Shown: positions 46,827-59,201 of the stretch, in pieces
Numbering within the stretch: position 1 is the stretch's first letter
Layout: every line of letters begins with the position of its first letter
NCBI GenBank assembly: GCA_016081115.2
Contig: JABTTQ020001744.1
Coordinates: 145,653-209,652 of the forward strand
DNA length: 64,000 nt
From: Rehmannia glutinosa
Lineage: Eukaryota > Streptophyta > Magnoliopsida > Lamiales > Orobanchaceae
Direction: 5' to 3'
Made by a program: the position numbers and the translations under genes
Notes under the pieces: model-generated
Told to the model about the DNA's origin: nothing
The model's input: only the letters and a program-made list of their open reading frames with translations
The model's database searches: none

Positions 46827-48519
46827 CTAGATAATATTATGAAATTTACTTAGGCGGAATTTTTTTCATGGTAGTTACTCATGCAACTTCAATATAGAAT
46901 ACCTTGAATTAGAAGTTTCTGCTCAGAGTTCTCTATATATCTCTATGGGACAAGGCTAGAGAAGCTTATTGTGCAAAAGACATGGGTGTAGTTTAATTAA
47001 TCATATGTAACTCTGATTCCACTTCTGTACCTATCATTTTTCCAACATAAAATTTACCATCTGATCTTTAAAACATTTCTATTAACAAACCTAAATGGCA
47101 GTAGAGGTCGGCCATTTATTGCAGCCCACAGATTCCAGCCTGCAAAATCTGCCTGCTGAAATGCTACCTGAGAAAACATGGCAGTACGTGTCTCAAACAG
47201 GGAAGTCGAAATATTTATTTTCTTTCAGGACAAACATTTCGCTGATATATTAGTAGTGGAGAGCATAATGAGTAAATAATACCTGAGCGGTGCCTGGAAG
47301 CAATTTTCCTGTTTGTCCCTCACAGCAGAAGAGTCGCCAACCGCAAATATACGTGGTGACCCTTAACGAAGAGTTTCATCCGTTCTGTTTGTCTACCACC
47401 GTTAAGAGGAATATTAATGGGTTTATCACTGGGTTCTAGCTGAGGAAGCAAAGTTTAGACCCAACAGTCCATAAAACTAAATCAGCTTCGACCACTTGGC
47501 TTTGTATGCCCCTTTTCAGCAGGCTGCAACTCCAGAATAACTTTTTTCATAATTATGAGCTTCTATTTTATCACGAACAGCTTCAACATTAGTGAGTTCA
47601 GGCGAAGTCCCAAACTCAACATCTTTTTTCTTATACAGCGGGACAAAGTAACCCAACAAAGCTGAACATTCCCTGGATGAGAACCTGCCAGACAGGGCCT
47701 TTAGTCTCAAACAGCTTAATAGAGACATAATTTAATTAAGGTAACTGCAAATCGAGATATACAGTTTTAAAACAAGACAGCTGAAGAAGTACCACTCTCA
47801 TCACTATGATTCATAATACCACTCTCAACAACATTATATCTTTAGGTTTCTAACTCAACATGAGTGTCAGTGCCCCTAAGCTCTTATTTGGTTTCTAGAT
47901 TTTAAGCAGCCTAACTGCAAGCGCTTACCACTGCATTGTTGAAATTGCACAATAATTATTTCTGTGCAACAACTATCAATATCTGAACTCGACATGAATC
48001 AAGAGTAAGAAAATATGTCAGTCCCATTTGTTTTTTATACACATACAGGAGTCATCAGTTTCATAGTTCAAGTAACACTTCGATGTTATTTTCGCTCAAC
48101 TTGCAGGGGGTACTGAAATGTAATTGATATAAAAATGGATTTGATAGCAAAATAATGCAAGATTATTGGGATAGCAAAATATTTGATTTTAAATTGTTAT
48201 ATAATCTCTTAAAATTAATGTACTTCATATGTCTATATAGGTTTTACAGACTAAATATACATATTATAAGTGATAAACAACAATACAAATCTTTTAGCCC
48301 TTTGGGGCATTATATTTATATCTCAGACCTAGGCCAAAGGCTGTCCGAACCACTTTCTAGTGATTTTTTTTCTCTAAATCTATTTTTCTCAATATATTCA
48401 AATTTCAACAAAATAAAAAACCAAATAGTGGGACCGGAATCTTGGTTTGAATTGGTGATTCAGTTTCATCAATCTATCAAACTCTAGACATGGAGGACAA
48501 ATCTAGAACCCATACGATT

Positions 48520-48692
48520 GAGTACATCTTCATAAGCAAAAATATTTCCAAAAACCTCACTTTATAGAAATATTACAAGATTTTTATAAATTTAAGATTA
48601 AATGAAATCTCAAAGGTTTTTTGCAATTTTTTAAAAAACAATGGGTTGTTTTGTAACTACCCCAGAAACTCCGGGCAATTTTTGTAATTATC
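48520..48692. repeat. Fold-back repeat family, centre and right arm
   Basis: ttcataagcaaaaatatttc through gggttgttttgtaacta and tttttgtaattatcct. The left arm is missing. Confidence 0.65.
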
Positions 48693-48699
48693 CTTTAAA

Positions 48700-51600
48700 T
48701 TATTATGATCCGCCGCATATATGCAGGGCAACCACGTCTCGAGGCGTTGCCAAATCCCAAGCCCGAGATAAAGCAGGAGGAAAATTACCAGTCACGACGA
48801 CCAGAAACTCACCATCATCTCTGCGGTATGGATCATATAAGACATCGCCAATAGGCCAGGATGCTCCCCGTAAGCGAGTGCGTCATAGTCCACCACGCTG
48901 ATATGCTTGCGAGACCTACACCTCCAGCAAGCGGCCGGGTGCAGGAAAAATACACGCGAGCCCTCACACACCATAAGAGGAACCACAAATGATAATAAGA
49001 AAACAAAAGTATAGGGACTGGGTACCGGAACATGTGTACTTTGTGGGCAAAACTATAAGAGCTCGTAGATATTGCCAGAAAGACTAAACATAGATATTAT
49101 GTGTATCAAAGAGACTAAATGGGTAGGCGGTAAGGCTAAGGCCACCAGATACTCTGATTTATAAGCTTTTGGTATAGTGGAAAGGATGAACTGTGGAATG
49201 GGGTGGGTATCATTTATAGATCCCTCTATTTGTAGATCAAGTAGTAGAAATAACTAGAAAAGGAGATAGAATCATATCCCCAAAAGTAGTGGAAAACTTA
49301 GACTTACAAACATTATTAGTGTATATGCCTCAGTAGGATTAGATGATCTACTAAAAATGCTAAATTTTGGGAAGATTTGTGAAAACCTAATGCAATCAAT
49401 CTCAATGAAAAAAGTCATCATGGTGGAGACTTACGTGGACATGTCGGGGAAGGATAATAGAAGATTATGAAAGTCCGTGGAGATATGGCTTTGGCTAAGC
49501 GTAACAACGGTGGAGAGTAGAACCATCGATTTGCGATTGCTTCGATTTTATTATAGGTGCAATACCTTCTCAAAAAGAGAGACGAACATTTTAATCACAT
49601 TTAAAAGGAGTCCTAACAAATCACAAATGAGCTCACTTTAACCGGAAGAAACGACATGTAAAAAATATGCAAAAATTGCAAGCAAGTAATGGAGAAAGCC
49701 TCACCATGACATAGACTACTAGTTTTGGATATCAAACATCGACATACACTTAAAGCAGAAAGAAATTAACACATCGGTATAGTGTGGGAACTGCAGTTAA
49801 TATAGAAAAAGAGATAGTTTTTGTCAAATCTCTGGTAAACCATCGATTTGGAGGAAGTGGAGAGAATAAGCTGGGTAGAGCAACTGGAACTGACTTTCTC
49901 AAATGAAAAAGATCGTGAAAGAAACATTAGGTGTCAAATGGTAATAAATGGAATAAAGTCATGGTGGTGGGATAAAAATCCAAGAAAGGGTAAAAGGAAA
50001 AACGAACTAGTTATAAAGTATTGTATTCATGAAAAACGAAGAAAACCAAAGAAGATATAAAGGCGCCAAAAAGTTAAGTAGAACAGCAATATATGAAGCA
50101 AAACCAAGTTTATACAAGATTTCTATAAGTAAACTAGATATTAAAGAAGGAGTGGAAAGATATATATAAAATAGCAAAAAATTTAGAGAAAACAAACCCA
50201 AGAAGATCTAACCGAAATTAAATGCATAAAAGATGTAAAAATGAAAACATTTTAAGAAAGACGAGGACATAAAAGATCGATGGAAGAGGTATTTCAATAA
50301 TCTTTTTAATGAATCGAAGAGAGGTGAAGTCATATTGGGGAACTAAAGCAATCAAGGCCCGAATAGAAAACCGTGACTTTTACCGAGAATTCAACTTCGC
50401 GAAAGTAAAAGCACTAAACAAAATGAAAAAACGCAGCAAAAAGCAGTTGGCCTAGATGATATACCAATTAGGCGTGGAAATGTTTAGGTGGAGTGGAATT
50501 GTAAACACTAAATTATTTAGTTATTCCTAAAAACTAAAGAAAATGTCGTTAATGGAGAAAAATGATATCGATACCTATATATAAAAACAAAGGGGATATA
50601 CAAAATTGTGCAAATTGCAGTGGGAATTAAATTAATAAAGTCATACAATGAAATCCAAATGGGAAAGAGGATTGCAGAAGCAAAATAAGAAATGAAACTA
50701 GTATATTAGATAATCAATTTTGCTTCACGCCAGAAGATCAATCAAGTTTCTATAATTTAATTAGAATGCATTATGTGAACAATATAATGAGAAAACAAAG
50801 ATTACATATGCGATTTTTAGCCGAGTCACCGAAAAGGCATACTGATAAAGTGAGTCAACCGCGGATATAATGTGGCGCGTGTCGGGAAAAAGAGAATAAA
50901 AATAGCACTACATAGATGTCATAAAAGACATGATGCAGTGATAACAACACGACAGGACACCAACAGAATATCTAGTGAATTCCAAACACCATAGTTTTGC
51001 ATCGGTCTGCTTAAGCCTCGTGACTCTTTATCCTAATAATTGATGAAATCACTAAACAACTTACAAAAATCCATCCTAACGTATATTATTTTACGCCGAT
51101 GTTTTTTTTAATCGAGAAATTTAGGAAACATAAATGCAAAATCGAATTTGGATAAGCACTGAGATCAAAGGTTTACTATAAGTAGGCTAAAACCAGAATG
51201 CACGAATGCCACTTTGAAACAAAACGAACAATGGGGCCAAAAAGATTAAAATTGATGGACACCAAGTTTATATAACAAGAGTTTTAAATCACTTAGATCT
51301 ATAATTGCAGAATAGAACGGAGAAAATCAATAAAGATGTCACACATAGGATCCAGTGGGAGTTGGGAATAAATGTGAGGAGTGCATCTTCTCATCCTTTG
51401 CATCGTAAAATACCATTAAAATTGAAAGAAAAATTTTTATAAACGGCATAAGGCCGCAACGCTTATGGAGCAGAATGTTGGTGACTAAATATGAACACGA
51501 ACAAAAAATGAGGAAGCCATAAAGGAGATGAAACAGCAAGATGGATGTGCTGGACACACTAGATTAGATAGAATAAGAAATGAACACATTAGAAACAAAG

Positions 51601-51930
51601 TGGGAGTAGGCACCGATAGGCAGTGAAAATTAGAGAAACACGATTAAGATGGTTTGGGACATTTGTGTTTAAGGAGACCTTTAAGATGCACTGCGCGACG
51701 TTTAGAACAGAGAATCACTCACACCAAATCAAAGAGGGAAGCAGGTAAGCCTAAAAGACTTGGGAAAGGTTATTAAACATGACATATTTATGCTCAGAAA
51801 TAAAGCGAAAATACGGCTTTATGACTGCAGAAACAGTTACGCGATATGATCCAGATATTTCTGCACCCTTCACGTAGTGTGATTTTAAAACTTAGATTTA
51901 TTTGTTATTGTTGTTGTATATCCCACCGAT
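48700..51930 (+). mobile_element. Decayed RTE-type LINE in the largest NDC1 intron
   Basis: It lies opposite to the host gene. The endonuclease start is recognisable near 49075-49130 (IDIMCIKETKW across frames), then TRKGDRI (49255) and a PQ-x-GLD-like stretch (49330). Reverse transcriptase pieces include AVGLDDIPI (50440-50475) and weak TPEDQ-like sequence at 50720. The C-terminal part shows RLRWFGH-like codons at 51635-51660 and a LLNM sequence at 51765. It ends in ttattgttgttgtat (51903-51918), the short tandem-repeat tail typical of RTE elements rather than poly(A). No frame exceeds about 70 codons. Confidence 0.75.
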
Positions 51931-54297
51931 TATTATCAAACAGTGCCCACATAATTGCACGTCTTATTTCTCAATGCAGATTCCTGTTTGCCAGGTGAGG
52001 CATTTGGCAAGATTGTTTTCTCAACATTGATTTTGCACAACTCGCGTTTAGCCTTCTGCTACTGTGGCAGCCAATTCAGCTCCGGAGTAACCACATCCCC
52101 GATAGCTTAACCACGAATTTGGTGATCCTTTAAAATATTTCTCCGCTCCGGTGCTCTTAAGCTTATATAGAAGCTCTCTGCATTTAAGAATGCAACATAT
52201 AGAGAAGGTTGCCGAGCATCAAAGATCTCAGAGATTAAACAGGAAGTATGGCTACAGTTTAAATACTAACTTTGACGTCCTCAAGGCTGTAAAATGGTGT
52301 CATATTCCATTGCACCTGGCACAACATCAGGTTTGGCCCTGACTCCAGTACAGAAATACCAACCTGGCTGCCCCAGATCAAGTAGTATGGAATCAGTAGA
52401 CATCTCATTAAATATAAATGCGACACCAGTTCAGCAACATTCCACACAAACATTGAAGTATTGGAACTGGCTATATCACATATAGAATCCATCAATAATG
52501 AAATATAGTCAATCATTATATTTCAATGCTGCAATGACTTTGACATAAGCTAAATTACATATATTGGAAACAGAAAAAAATGCAAATGAACTGAAATAAT
52601 TGGAAAAATATAAGTATTGATACATGGAGACAAGTATATAAAATTATTTTGTGCACACACATGCAAGGTTAGACATCAACCAATTTGTAAAAGCACATAA
52701 TATAAGACTTTCACACAAGGGAAATATGTGAGGTGTCATACAATCCAGAACATCTAGTACAACTTTGTCTTAACCTAAAATTGAGGTCCATAGGTTTTTG
52801 CACAAATTAATATCAACAATGATTAGTGAACATCAACAAAACATATGAAGGATAGCGTACAACTGTGAATCGGACCAGGAATCTAGAAATAAGTAATTTT
52901 GAAAAACCTGGGCCCACGAGATCAAGTTCAAACTGGCTTAGTTCTGATCAAAGAACAACCTGATCAGATAAACATGACCGTAGAACGAACACTAGTGTCT
53001 AGAGGCCAAACATTTTGTGTGGCTTCCCCATCCTTACTTTCCTAATTAATTTCTGGGGTTTTGCACCGAATGCAGTGTATGTGGACTATAAGATTTTCTT
53101 TCATGAGTTCCATTCAGCTTTTAGCATGTTTATTTAAAATTTAAATTACCCACCAAATTGACAGCATCCGCAGGATAAAACAGCTGGTTCCGTGAATCAT
53201 AAAGTATGCCAGTCATGTTCAATATGAGACCGCACAAGATGCGATTCCGGCAGAATAGATTACTGCAGCCTCATCCATTCCGTTGATCAGAGGATGCAAA
53301 GATTGAACTATCTTTGAAAATTTGCACATCAGTGTGTTTTGACAGCAAGTCTGGCGAGGCTGCTTCCCATTCGGCCAGCTACCATTTTTGAAAATAGCGC
53401 TTAACGCAGTTAAAAGGAGCTAGAATTGGCTGGCTAGAGCAGCTGAATTCCTTATCCAATCAAGTCCAAATATACCTCCAGATAGAGTTCATATAATGGC
53501 TTGAAGACAAAGCGCTCAGATTGATCAACAAGAACCCACCTGTTGCATTATTAAGAAGGATTAATATCTAGCAACAGTTGACCAATTGACAAGCACATTA
53601 TGAAGGACTAATATCTTAATCCCACAATCATGTCGGACAGAAATTTGTATCTAAATATCCTTGTACTCAAGTGGAGACCATTCAAATGGCCAGACTTCTA
53701 TCAAATTCAGTCACCCCAAGACTGAACCTCTGTTTGACATATGCACGATGCACATCACTCAAATAAAAACATAAAGAAAATGAAACATGTGATTGCTTTC
53801 TATTTCTGAGAACAGAAATCATATCCGTTAAGCTGTCCTCTCTTTTGATTATTTATTCCACATTTCACATCTAGTGCTTTACAGTTGCTAGTATATTTTA
53901 TTAACAAGTTAATTAAAATATCTCTGCCCGTCCAGTCAATTAGATTGACTCCTTTTTAATCTCGCTACAAGCAATCCTATTCAAACGTTTTAGTAAAAAA
54001 TGACATTTCTTCATTTTTAAATTGCATCTAATGAATAAATAAGAAGTACCTTGCCATACATAATTACAGGGTACAGTTGCAATGGAAGATAATCATGGAA
54101 CATGCTTCTGCACTTTGGCCTTAAATTAGTTCAAACAAGAGTTTATTGAGATGAGACACCAATAACCCAATATGACTGGACGATGAGCATTCTCAAAAAG
54201 AGGATGTTCGAAGCTTCATAATCATTGATATAGTGTCACTGGTGCACGTATCACGGTGTTGCTAGGGAATAGATACACCAATATAATAGACGAAGCT

Positions 54298-54495
54298 TAT
54301 TATTAATCAAGGAGTCAAAGACTAAGAATGAAATCATAGTTTATTTATTTAAGTCATAGAATTTCAGCTAATAATATGCATATCCTAGACTTAATAATAT
54401 TACAATGCTAAACTATCAATTGTGTATTATTAGCGAAATTCTATATGACTTAAACAACTATTACTAAGTCAAATCTTTAATGCTAAAGGAGAGGG
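54298..54495. repeat. Small inverted-repeat element (MITE-like hairpin)
   Basis: The arm taagtcatagaatttcagct (about 54350) is mirrored by agcgaaattctatatgactt (about 54430) with a ~50-base loop. Weaker pairing extends to the agtcaaagactaag region on the left. It lies in an NDC1 intron. No target duplication established. Confidence 0.5.
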
Positions 54496-55532
54496 TGTTG
54501 TTTTTACTTGAAATGAATATACAATGTACTCCAATTGTCTAGCAGGAATAAAACAGTTGACATTTTATATTTATACAAAGTACCTGTTCACAGGCATGAA
54601 AGGTCTAATGCTAGACATATAACAGAAAATTGTCTTAAATCAAAGGGTTACCTGGGTTTCTTTTCTTTCCATCAGGCCAATCAAGTTTTCCCAACCTCAA
54701 TGCAGTGTACAACCCTCCGAAACCACCACCTAGTATGCACACTCTTGGTCTCTGTAAATCATGAACTGTGTTTATGTCATGATAAAAATATTCTGTTTAA
54801 GATCATTTTTCACTATGTTTATGCAGAAATCTTTAACAAACAATTAATCAGCTTCGAAAAAGTTTCTAATTGAATTCAAAATTTCAAGACACAATGGCAT
54901 ACCTTGAATCGCAAAAAAAGATCAACTATTTATACAAAGCCTTAGGATGTACCACCCTGCTCGAATGGCAAGGCAATAGAGAAATTTCCGGCGAAGATTG
55001 GTACTTTGGGTTGAAAGCATATAACTACAGTGACAAAGTTAGAGTCCAAGAATGATCTAAAGCAACCCATGCATCTTATGTATCCTTGCACATATTTCTT
55101 AGTTCCTTAATGGTTGATAAGTATTTTCAAAACTAAGGAACAGAACTCACCAAAGAAAAAAACAAGAAGAAAAATAAATAAAAGATGATATAACCTTCTT
55201 GTTATCAGGCCAAATGTAACTGGGACGCGCGATTCACTCTCCAAGAAACTGCAGAAACGACGCCGTACCTTCCCTTGAGCTCGAACCAACAACACGGACT
55301 CCCTCGCCTTCTGGTGGAGCTGAAAAGAACTCCCGAATCGGTCCCAAAATTTAGGCGAATGCTGCAAGGAACAAATTCCGCCACCGAATTGCTCTTTGCC
55401 TGAAATTCAAAGGAAATGTAAGCCTAGATTAACACAACGATAGCGGGTGATCGCAGCAAATACTGTGTAACAGAGAGAAAGATGCAGCTGAATGGTTTTA
55501 ATGACGTGAGAGAAGAAAACTGCGTGCGCCAT

Positions 55533-57387
55533 CTATGAACTTGATGGTACAGGATAGGACGGCGGCGGAGAGCGGTGGCTGGTGGCGAGGACTGGCGGAG
55601 TGGGTATATGTAGTTGTCTTGGCTCTAATGAGGAACTTGAGAAAGCACTAGAGCTACAACTGCTCGAGTGATTTATATCTGTGCAATTGTAGCTGAAATT
55701 GTTTATTTTTGGCATGACATTTAATATGGTTGGGGTTTGGTACATAATGTTTGTTTTTTCTGGAACTCATACCATTCCGCCAGAATATTCCATCCACGTA
55801 TCCAATGGCGAGTCGGAAAAAACGGGTAGGTCGATACACGCAAATCGGGAGGTGGACCGTATAAAAATTAAAAAACATATAAAATTTAATATTTTTGTGA
55901 AAAAATTACATAGAAAAAATAAATTAAAAAGGGTGGGCCGAGTCTCTGATTAGCCTTCTGTTACAGCGCTAAGATGTGTCATGAATATATAAAGGTGATA
56001 AAAGTTATTGTACTTTGCATCAGGTAATCTTACGTTATTCGTCAATTTGCCACTTAAATTTTTTACAATTTCAATTTTGACATCTCGCTTTAAAATTATA
56101 TATATTAATACATTATGTGTGTATATATATATATATATATTTGTTCATAAATATATATTTAATAGTAATAAATAATATAAGAATTTATTAATAAGTTAAC
56201 TTAATAGAAATTAAATAACTATACATGGTGAAAAAGTATCTGGAAAATGGTTGTATTTAGAAGAAAAGGTGGTGCATGCGAATAGTGTCACCCTTTGAAA
56301 TATGTAATATTATTTTTTAAAATTATTTGATTTTCTATTAAATATGAAAAATTGTATTGTTAATCTTGAGCTGGATTTTTTTTAATTTTTTTGACACCAA
56401 TCTTGAGATGGATTTCATGCCTTAAGGGTGACCAACTTTTGAATCGCCTAGTTCTACGGTTAAAGCAGGGCGGTTAAGGGGTTGGTTCCCCAGTCCGGTT
56501 AACCGACAGGTCCAATTAAGGGTTGGCCCAATTTTTTTGTTTTAAAAATACTGTTTTTGTATTTTCTAACACAAAATTAAAATATTAATTTTCTAACATG
56601 ATATTACTAAATTTAAAATTAAAAGAGCACAAAAAGTGGTTTGAACTTAATAGTAAGTTGATTGTGTACCCTCTTGGGGTGTAGATAAATCCAAAATTCA
56701 CGTAATTCACTTATATTTTTACCTTTATAACTTTTGGGAGTGGCATCGCTCAATTCATCTAATTGCTCATTCGGGTTGTGGTTCTTTCTTCCATGTCGAG
56801 CTCATCATTTAAGTTATATTTCGGCACCTACCTAGCGTTCTCGCCTCTCCTCTCTACACAAGTCATCCATCAAATATTGGGCTTCTAAGTTCTAACAAGT
56901 AGGGAAGTTGAATAGGAATTTCTTGATTGATTGCATTTTAAAATGTGTATAGTAAGTAGAAATTTAGTTACTATGAGACTAATTTCAATGTGACAAAAAT
57001 GAGATTCGAATACAATTTTCTACGTACTACTACTGCAAATGAATTTTCCCATAGTATTAAAATGAATTTAAAATGATAAATAATCACCAACCTCTAATTA
57101 TAGACTTGTGGTTGTAACGTGTTATTATTATATTTGGCATAAATGTCACTTTTTCTAATTTAAAAGCAAAATATTTTAAGCGTTTGACTTTATGTTTTCT
57201 ATTTTTGTTTTATAGAGTGCACAACACAAGAACCACGTCCACGAGCAATCAATCAAGTTGAATATTTTAGACACGAGCCCACTCATTTCATTTCATATTG
57301 CTAGAGTAGTATTTGTGTTTGTATAATATACTATATATATTACAACAAGAGCCGTCATCTCGGGCCTACGGTAACACTATCCATCAC
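55533..57387. other. Intergenic region upstream of NDC1-like gene
   Basis: The first ~200 bases (GC-richer, ggcggcggagagcgg) are the likely promoter side of the minus-strand gene. The rest is A/T-rich, with a (TA)n microsatellite at 56122-56140 and a guanine-rich ggttaaggggttggttcc patch at 56473. No gene found. Confidence 0.4.
56122..56140. repeat. (TA)n microsatellite
   Basis: An uninterrupted run of TA dinucleotides, about nine units. Confidence 0.9.
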
Positions 57388-57390
57388 TTA

Positions 57391-57480
57391 GAGCATCTCC
57401 AAGAGAGTGCTCCATCTTTAATTTGGAGCAATTTTTTTTTCAATCGACCACTAAAATAGTACAAAATATTGGAGATGTTC
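57391..57480. repeat. Tourist-like MITE, 90 bp
   Basis: Terminal inverted repeats gagcatctccaa and ttggagatgttc match at 11 of 12 positions. TTA flanks both ends (57388-57390 and 57481-57483), the target duplication of PIF/Harbinger elements. Too short to code. Confidence 0.75.
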
Positions 57481-57483
57481 TTA

Positions 57484-58409
57484 TGTGACTTATATACTAA
57501 TGAAATATATAGTGGACAAACCATATATCGTGTCCAAATATAAAAACCAGATAGAATTTGAACACGTTCAGACTTTAGAGGGCATGTCCTACACATTTGG
57601 AAAGTTAGAATACTGAGGTGCATCTTTTGCAATTTCAGAAATTTTAGTGGTAAAAATGTTAGGAGAAAAGAAATTAATTTAATTCACATTTCACAAATTA
57701 TTGATTTGCACGTCATCACCCAAATACATGTAAAAATAAATACACAACCATATATCATCCCTTTTCAGATTTTACCCTATATCCAGTTACTTGTAAACTT
57801 GTTTGGTTGTTTATCATATACATATACATGAAGTTTTCCTATTTCAAAAATCAATTTATCCCTAGGCCTCGTTGGATTTCCAGGATACGATGGGAAAACG
57901 GTAATCATCGAGTCATGTTCGTGTTTGGTTTCAGGTCAATTTCAGATTATGTTCAAAATACATCAAAAATGAATAAAATATAAGATATTATGTCTTGAGA
58001 CAAATTGACAACATCGTGTCAGTCGTGTTCGAGTTTCTCGTGTTCGGGTTTCTCTCAGTAACTTCGGATCGGATTTGTGTCGTGTCAGGGATTGACACCC
58101 TATTATCATATAATCCCATGGCTGGTATGTTCAACCTAATGCATAGGCTAACCAAGAACTCAAAAATGAAGAGCCCTTAAGACATTTATCACGTTGCCCA
58201 TATTATATTATAAAGAAAATGTCTGAATAATCAAATCCCATCTTTACATAAAATAAAATGTGTGTATGATTAATCATCTATTCCCCTGTAACAATCACTT
58301 TAACTCCACAAACAATCCATTTACAGCAAAAACAGTACCCTTTCATTCCATTCCCATTAATCAAAAACTCTCCTCATGCTTAGGCTCAATTTGCTACTTG
58401 CCAGCTTTT
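57484..58409. other. Intergenic, 3' side of the SYP61-like gene
   Basis: A/T-rich. Includes the repeat at 57867. The last ~200 bases are the probable 3' untranslated region of the minus-strand SNARE gene. Confidence 0.4.
57867..58115. repeat. gtgtcgtg-rich dispersed repeat, copy 1
   Basis: It ends ttgtgtcgtgtcagggattgacaccc, with internal gttcgagtttctcgtgttcgg. It matches the right end of the repeat at 62290-62812 in the same orientation. Confidence 0.6.
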
Positions 58410-58946
58410 CTATGTCAAGAAGACAAGCACAAATAGAACAATAAACAAAGCTAGTAAGAACAAAATCATCATTATCTGACCTTTTGCACCAGCTTTCTTC
58501 ATTACCATGGCGACCTTTTTCTGCACGAAACAACATAACAATGAGATTTTCTCACAAACACCCATGAATGCAAAAATCAATTAAACAACGCTTCAAAACC
58601 AGATTAAGAAATCCTGGTGGAGTGCTTTCACCTGAACAAAATCGAGGCGATTTGATGTACTGTCCATTTCTGTGCCCAATTCATCTATGATTTTCTCCTG
58701 AAATGTCAAATTTAAGAATTACATAATTTCACGGTGGGCAAGAAAATCAACAAAAAAGCTCACAACCATTCCAATCGTAAGGCTTGAGAAAACTTTTGCA
58801 AGCTGTAACAAGACATCTATGTATCTATCAATCACTTGGGCTCGACAACATTTACCTGTGCAAGGAGCTCTTCATGTATCGTGAGCCCAACACCTCCAAT
58901 TCTTTCCACGCTTGCACTGAGCTCATCTAGCTCTTCATCCTGTTGC
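58410..58946 (-). CDS. SYP61: SYP61-like syntaxin (Qc-SNARE), last three exons
   Basis: Exons 58856-58946, 58632-58697 and 58410-58520 join in frame through clean GT/AG sites. They encode DEELDELSASVERIGGVG and IHEELLAQ (start of the SNARE helix), EKIIDELGTEMDSTSNRLDF (rest of the heptads), then KKVAMVMKKAGAKGQ and a C-terminal membrane anchor (MMILFLLALFIVLFVLVFLT) ending at TAG 58410. SYP61 acts in fusion at the trans-Golgi network/early endosome with Qa and Qb partners. All three exons are undamaged, unlike the NDC1 neighbour. The N-terminal syntaxin-6-like exons are not recognised up to the window edge, so they lie beyond or are lost. Confidence 0.9.
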
Positions 58947-59148
58947 CTGCATTATGTGAACCACATCAGAATGAGGAGAAATGGAACACCAGAATACAGA
59001 ATAGTCAGGTGAAAGTAATCTTAGCAAGTATCAATCAAACTACAGATCCAGTGCCTTATTCACCTAGTCCAGCCAATAGTATTTGCTTTCATTATTCAGA
59101 TCAACAGAACCACGCATAGGCCCTCAAACATAAATATCATTAGTAATA

Positions 59149-59200
59149 GGATAATTACGAAAGATACTCTTGAGGTTCAGTCTAATTAAAAAATAAATAT
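59149..59200. repeat. Fold-back repeat family, left-arm fragment
   Basis: ggataattacgaaagatact and gaggttcagtctaattaaaa match the outer left arm of the 19424 copy. The copia fragment begins right after it. Confidence 0.55.
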
Positions 59201-59201
59201 A

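Larger units (their letters stand above)
45679..55532 (-). pseudogene. NDC1: NAD(P)H dehydrogenase C1-like (plastid type-II NDH), ten exons, frame-broken
   Basis: Exons on the minus strand: ~55187-55532 (ATG at 55532, probable transit region), 54652-54751 (RPRVCILGGGFGGLYTALRL, the FAD dinucleotide-binding glycines), 53476-53539 (VLVDQSERFVFKPL), ~53190-53410, 52271-52338, ~51972-52155 (codons for GCGYSGAELAAT, the NAD-binding site), 47283-47684 (VEFGTSPELTNVEAVRDKIE), 47091-47167 (VAFQQADFAGWNLWAAINGR), 46202-46306 (QNLGEMMTLGR), 45679-45819 (WLTKTAVESTALLQNSITKM, then stop). NDC1 oxidises NAD(P)H with plastid quinones at plastoglobules. Most junctions keep GT/AG, yet exons 1, 4, 7, 9 and 10 have one- to two-base frame breaks. 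Introns hold three fold-back repeats or parts and an RTE LINE. It is a young pseudogene, or the breaks are base-calling errors. Confidence 0.87.
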
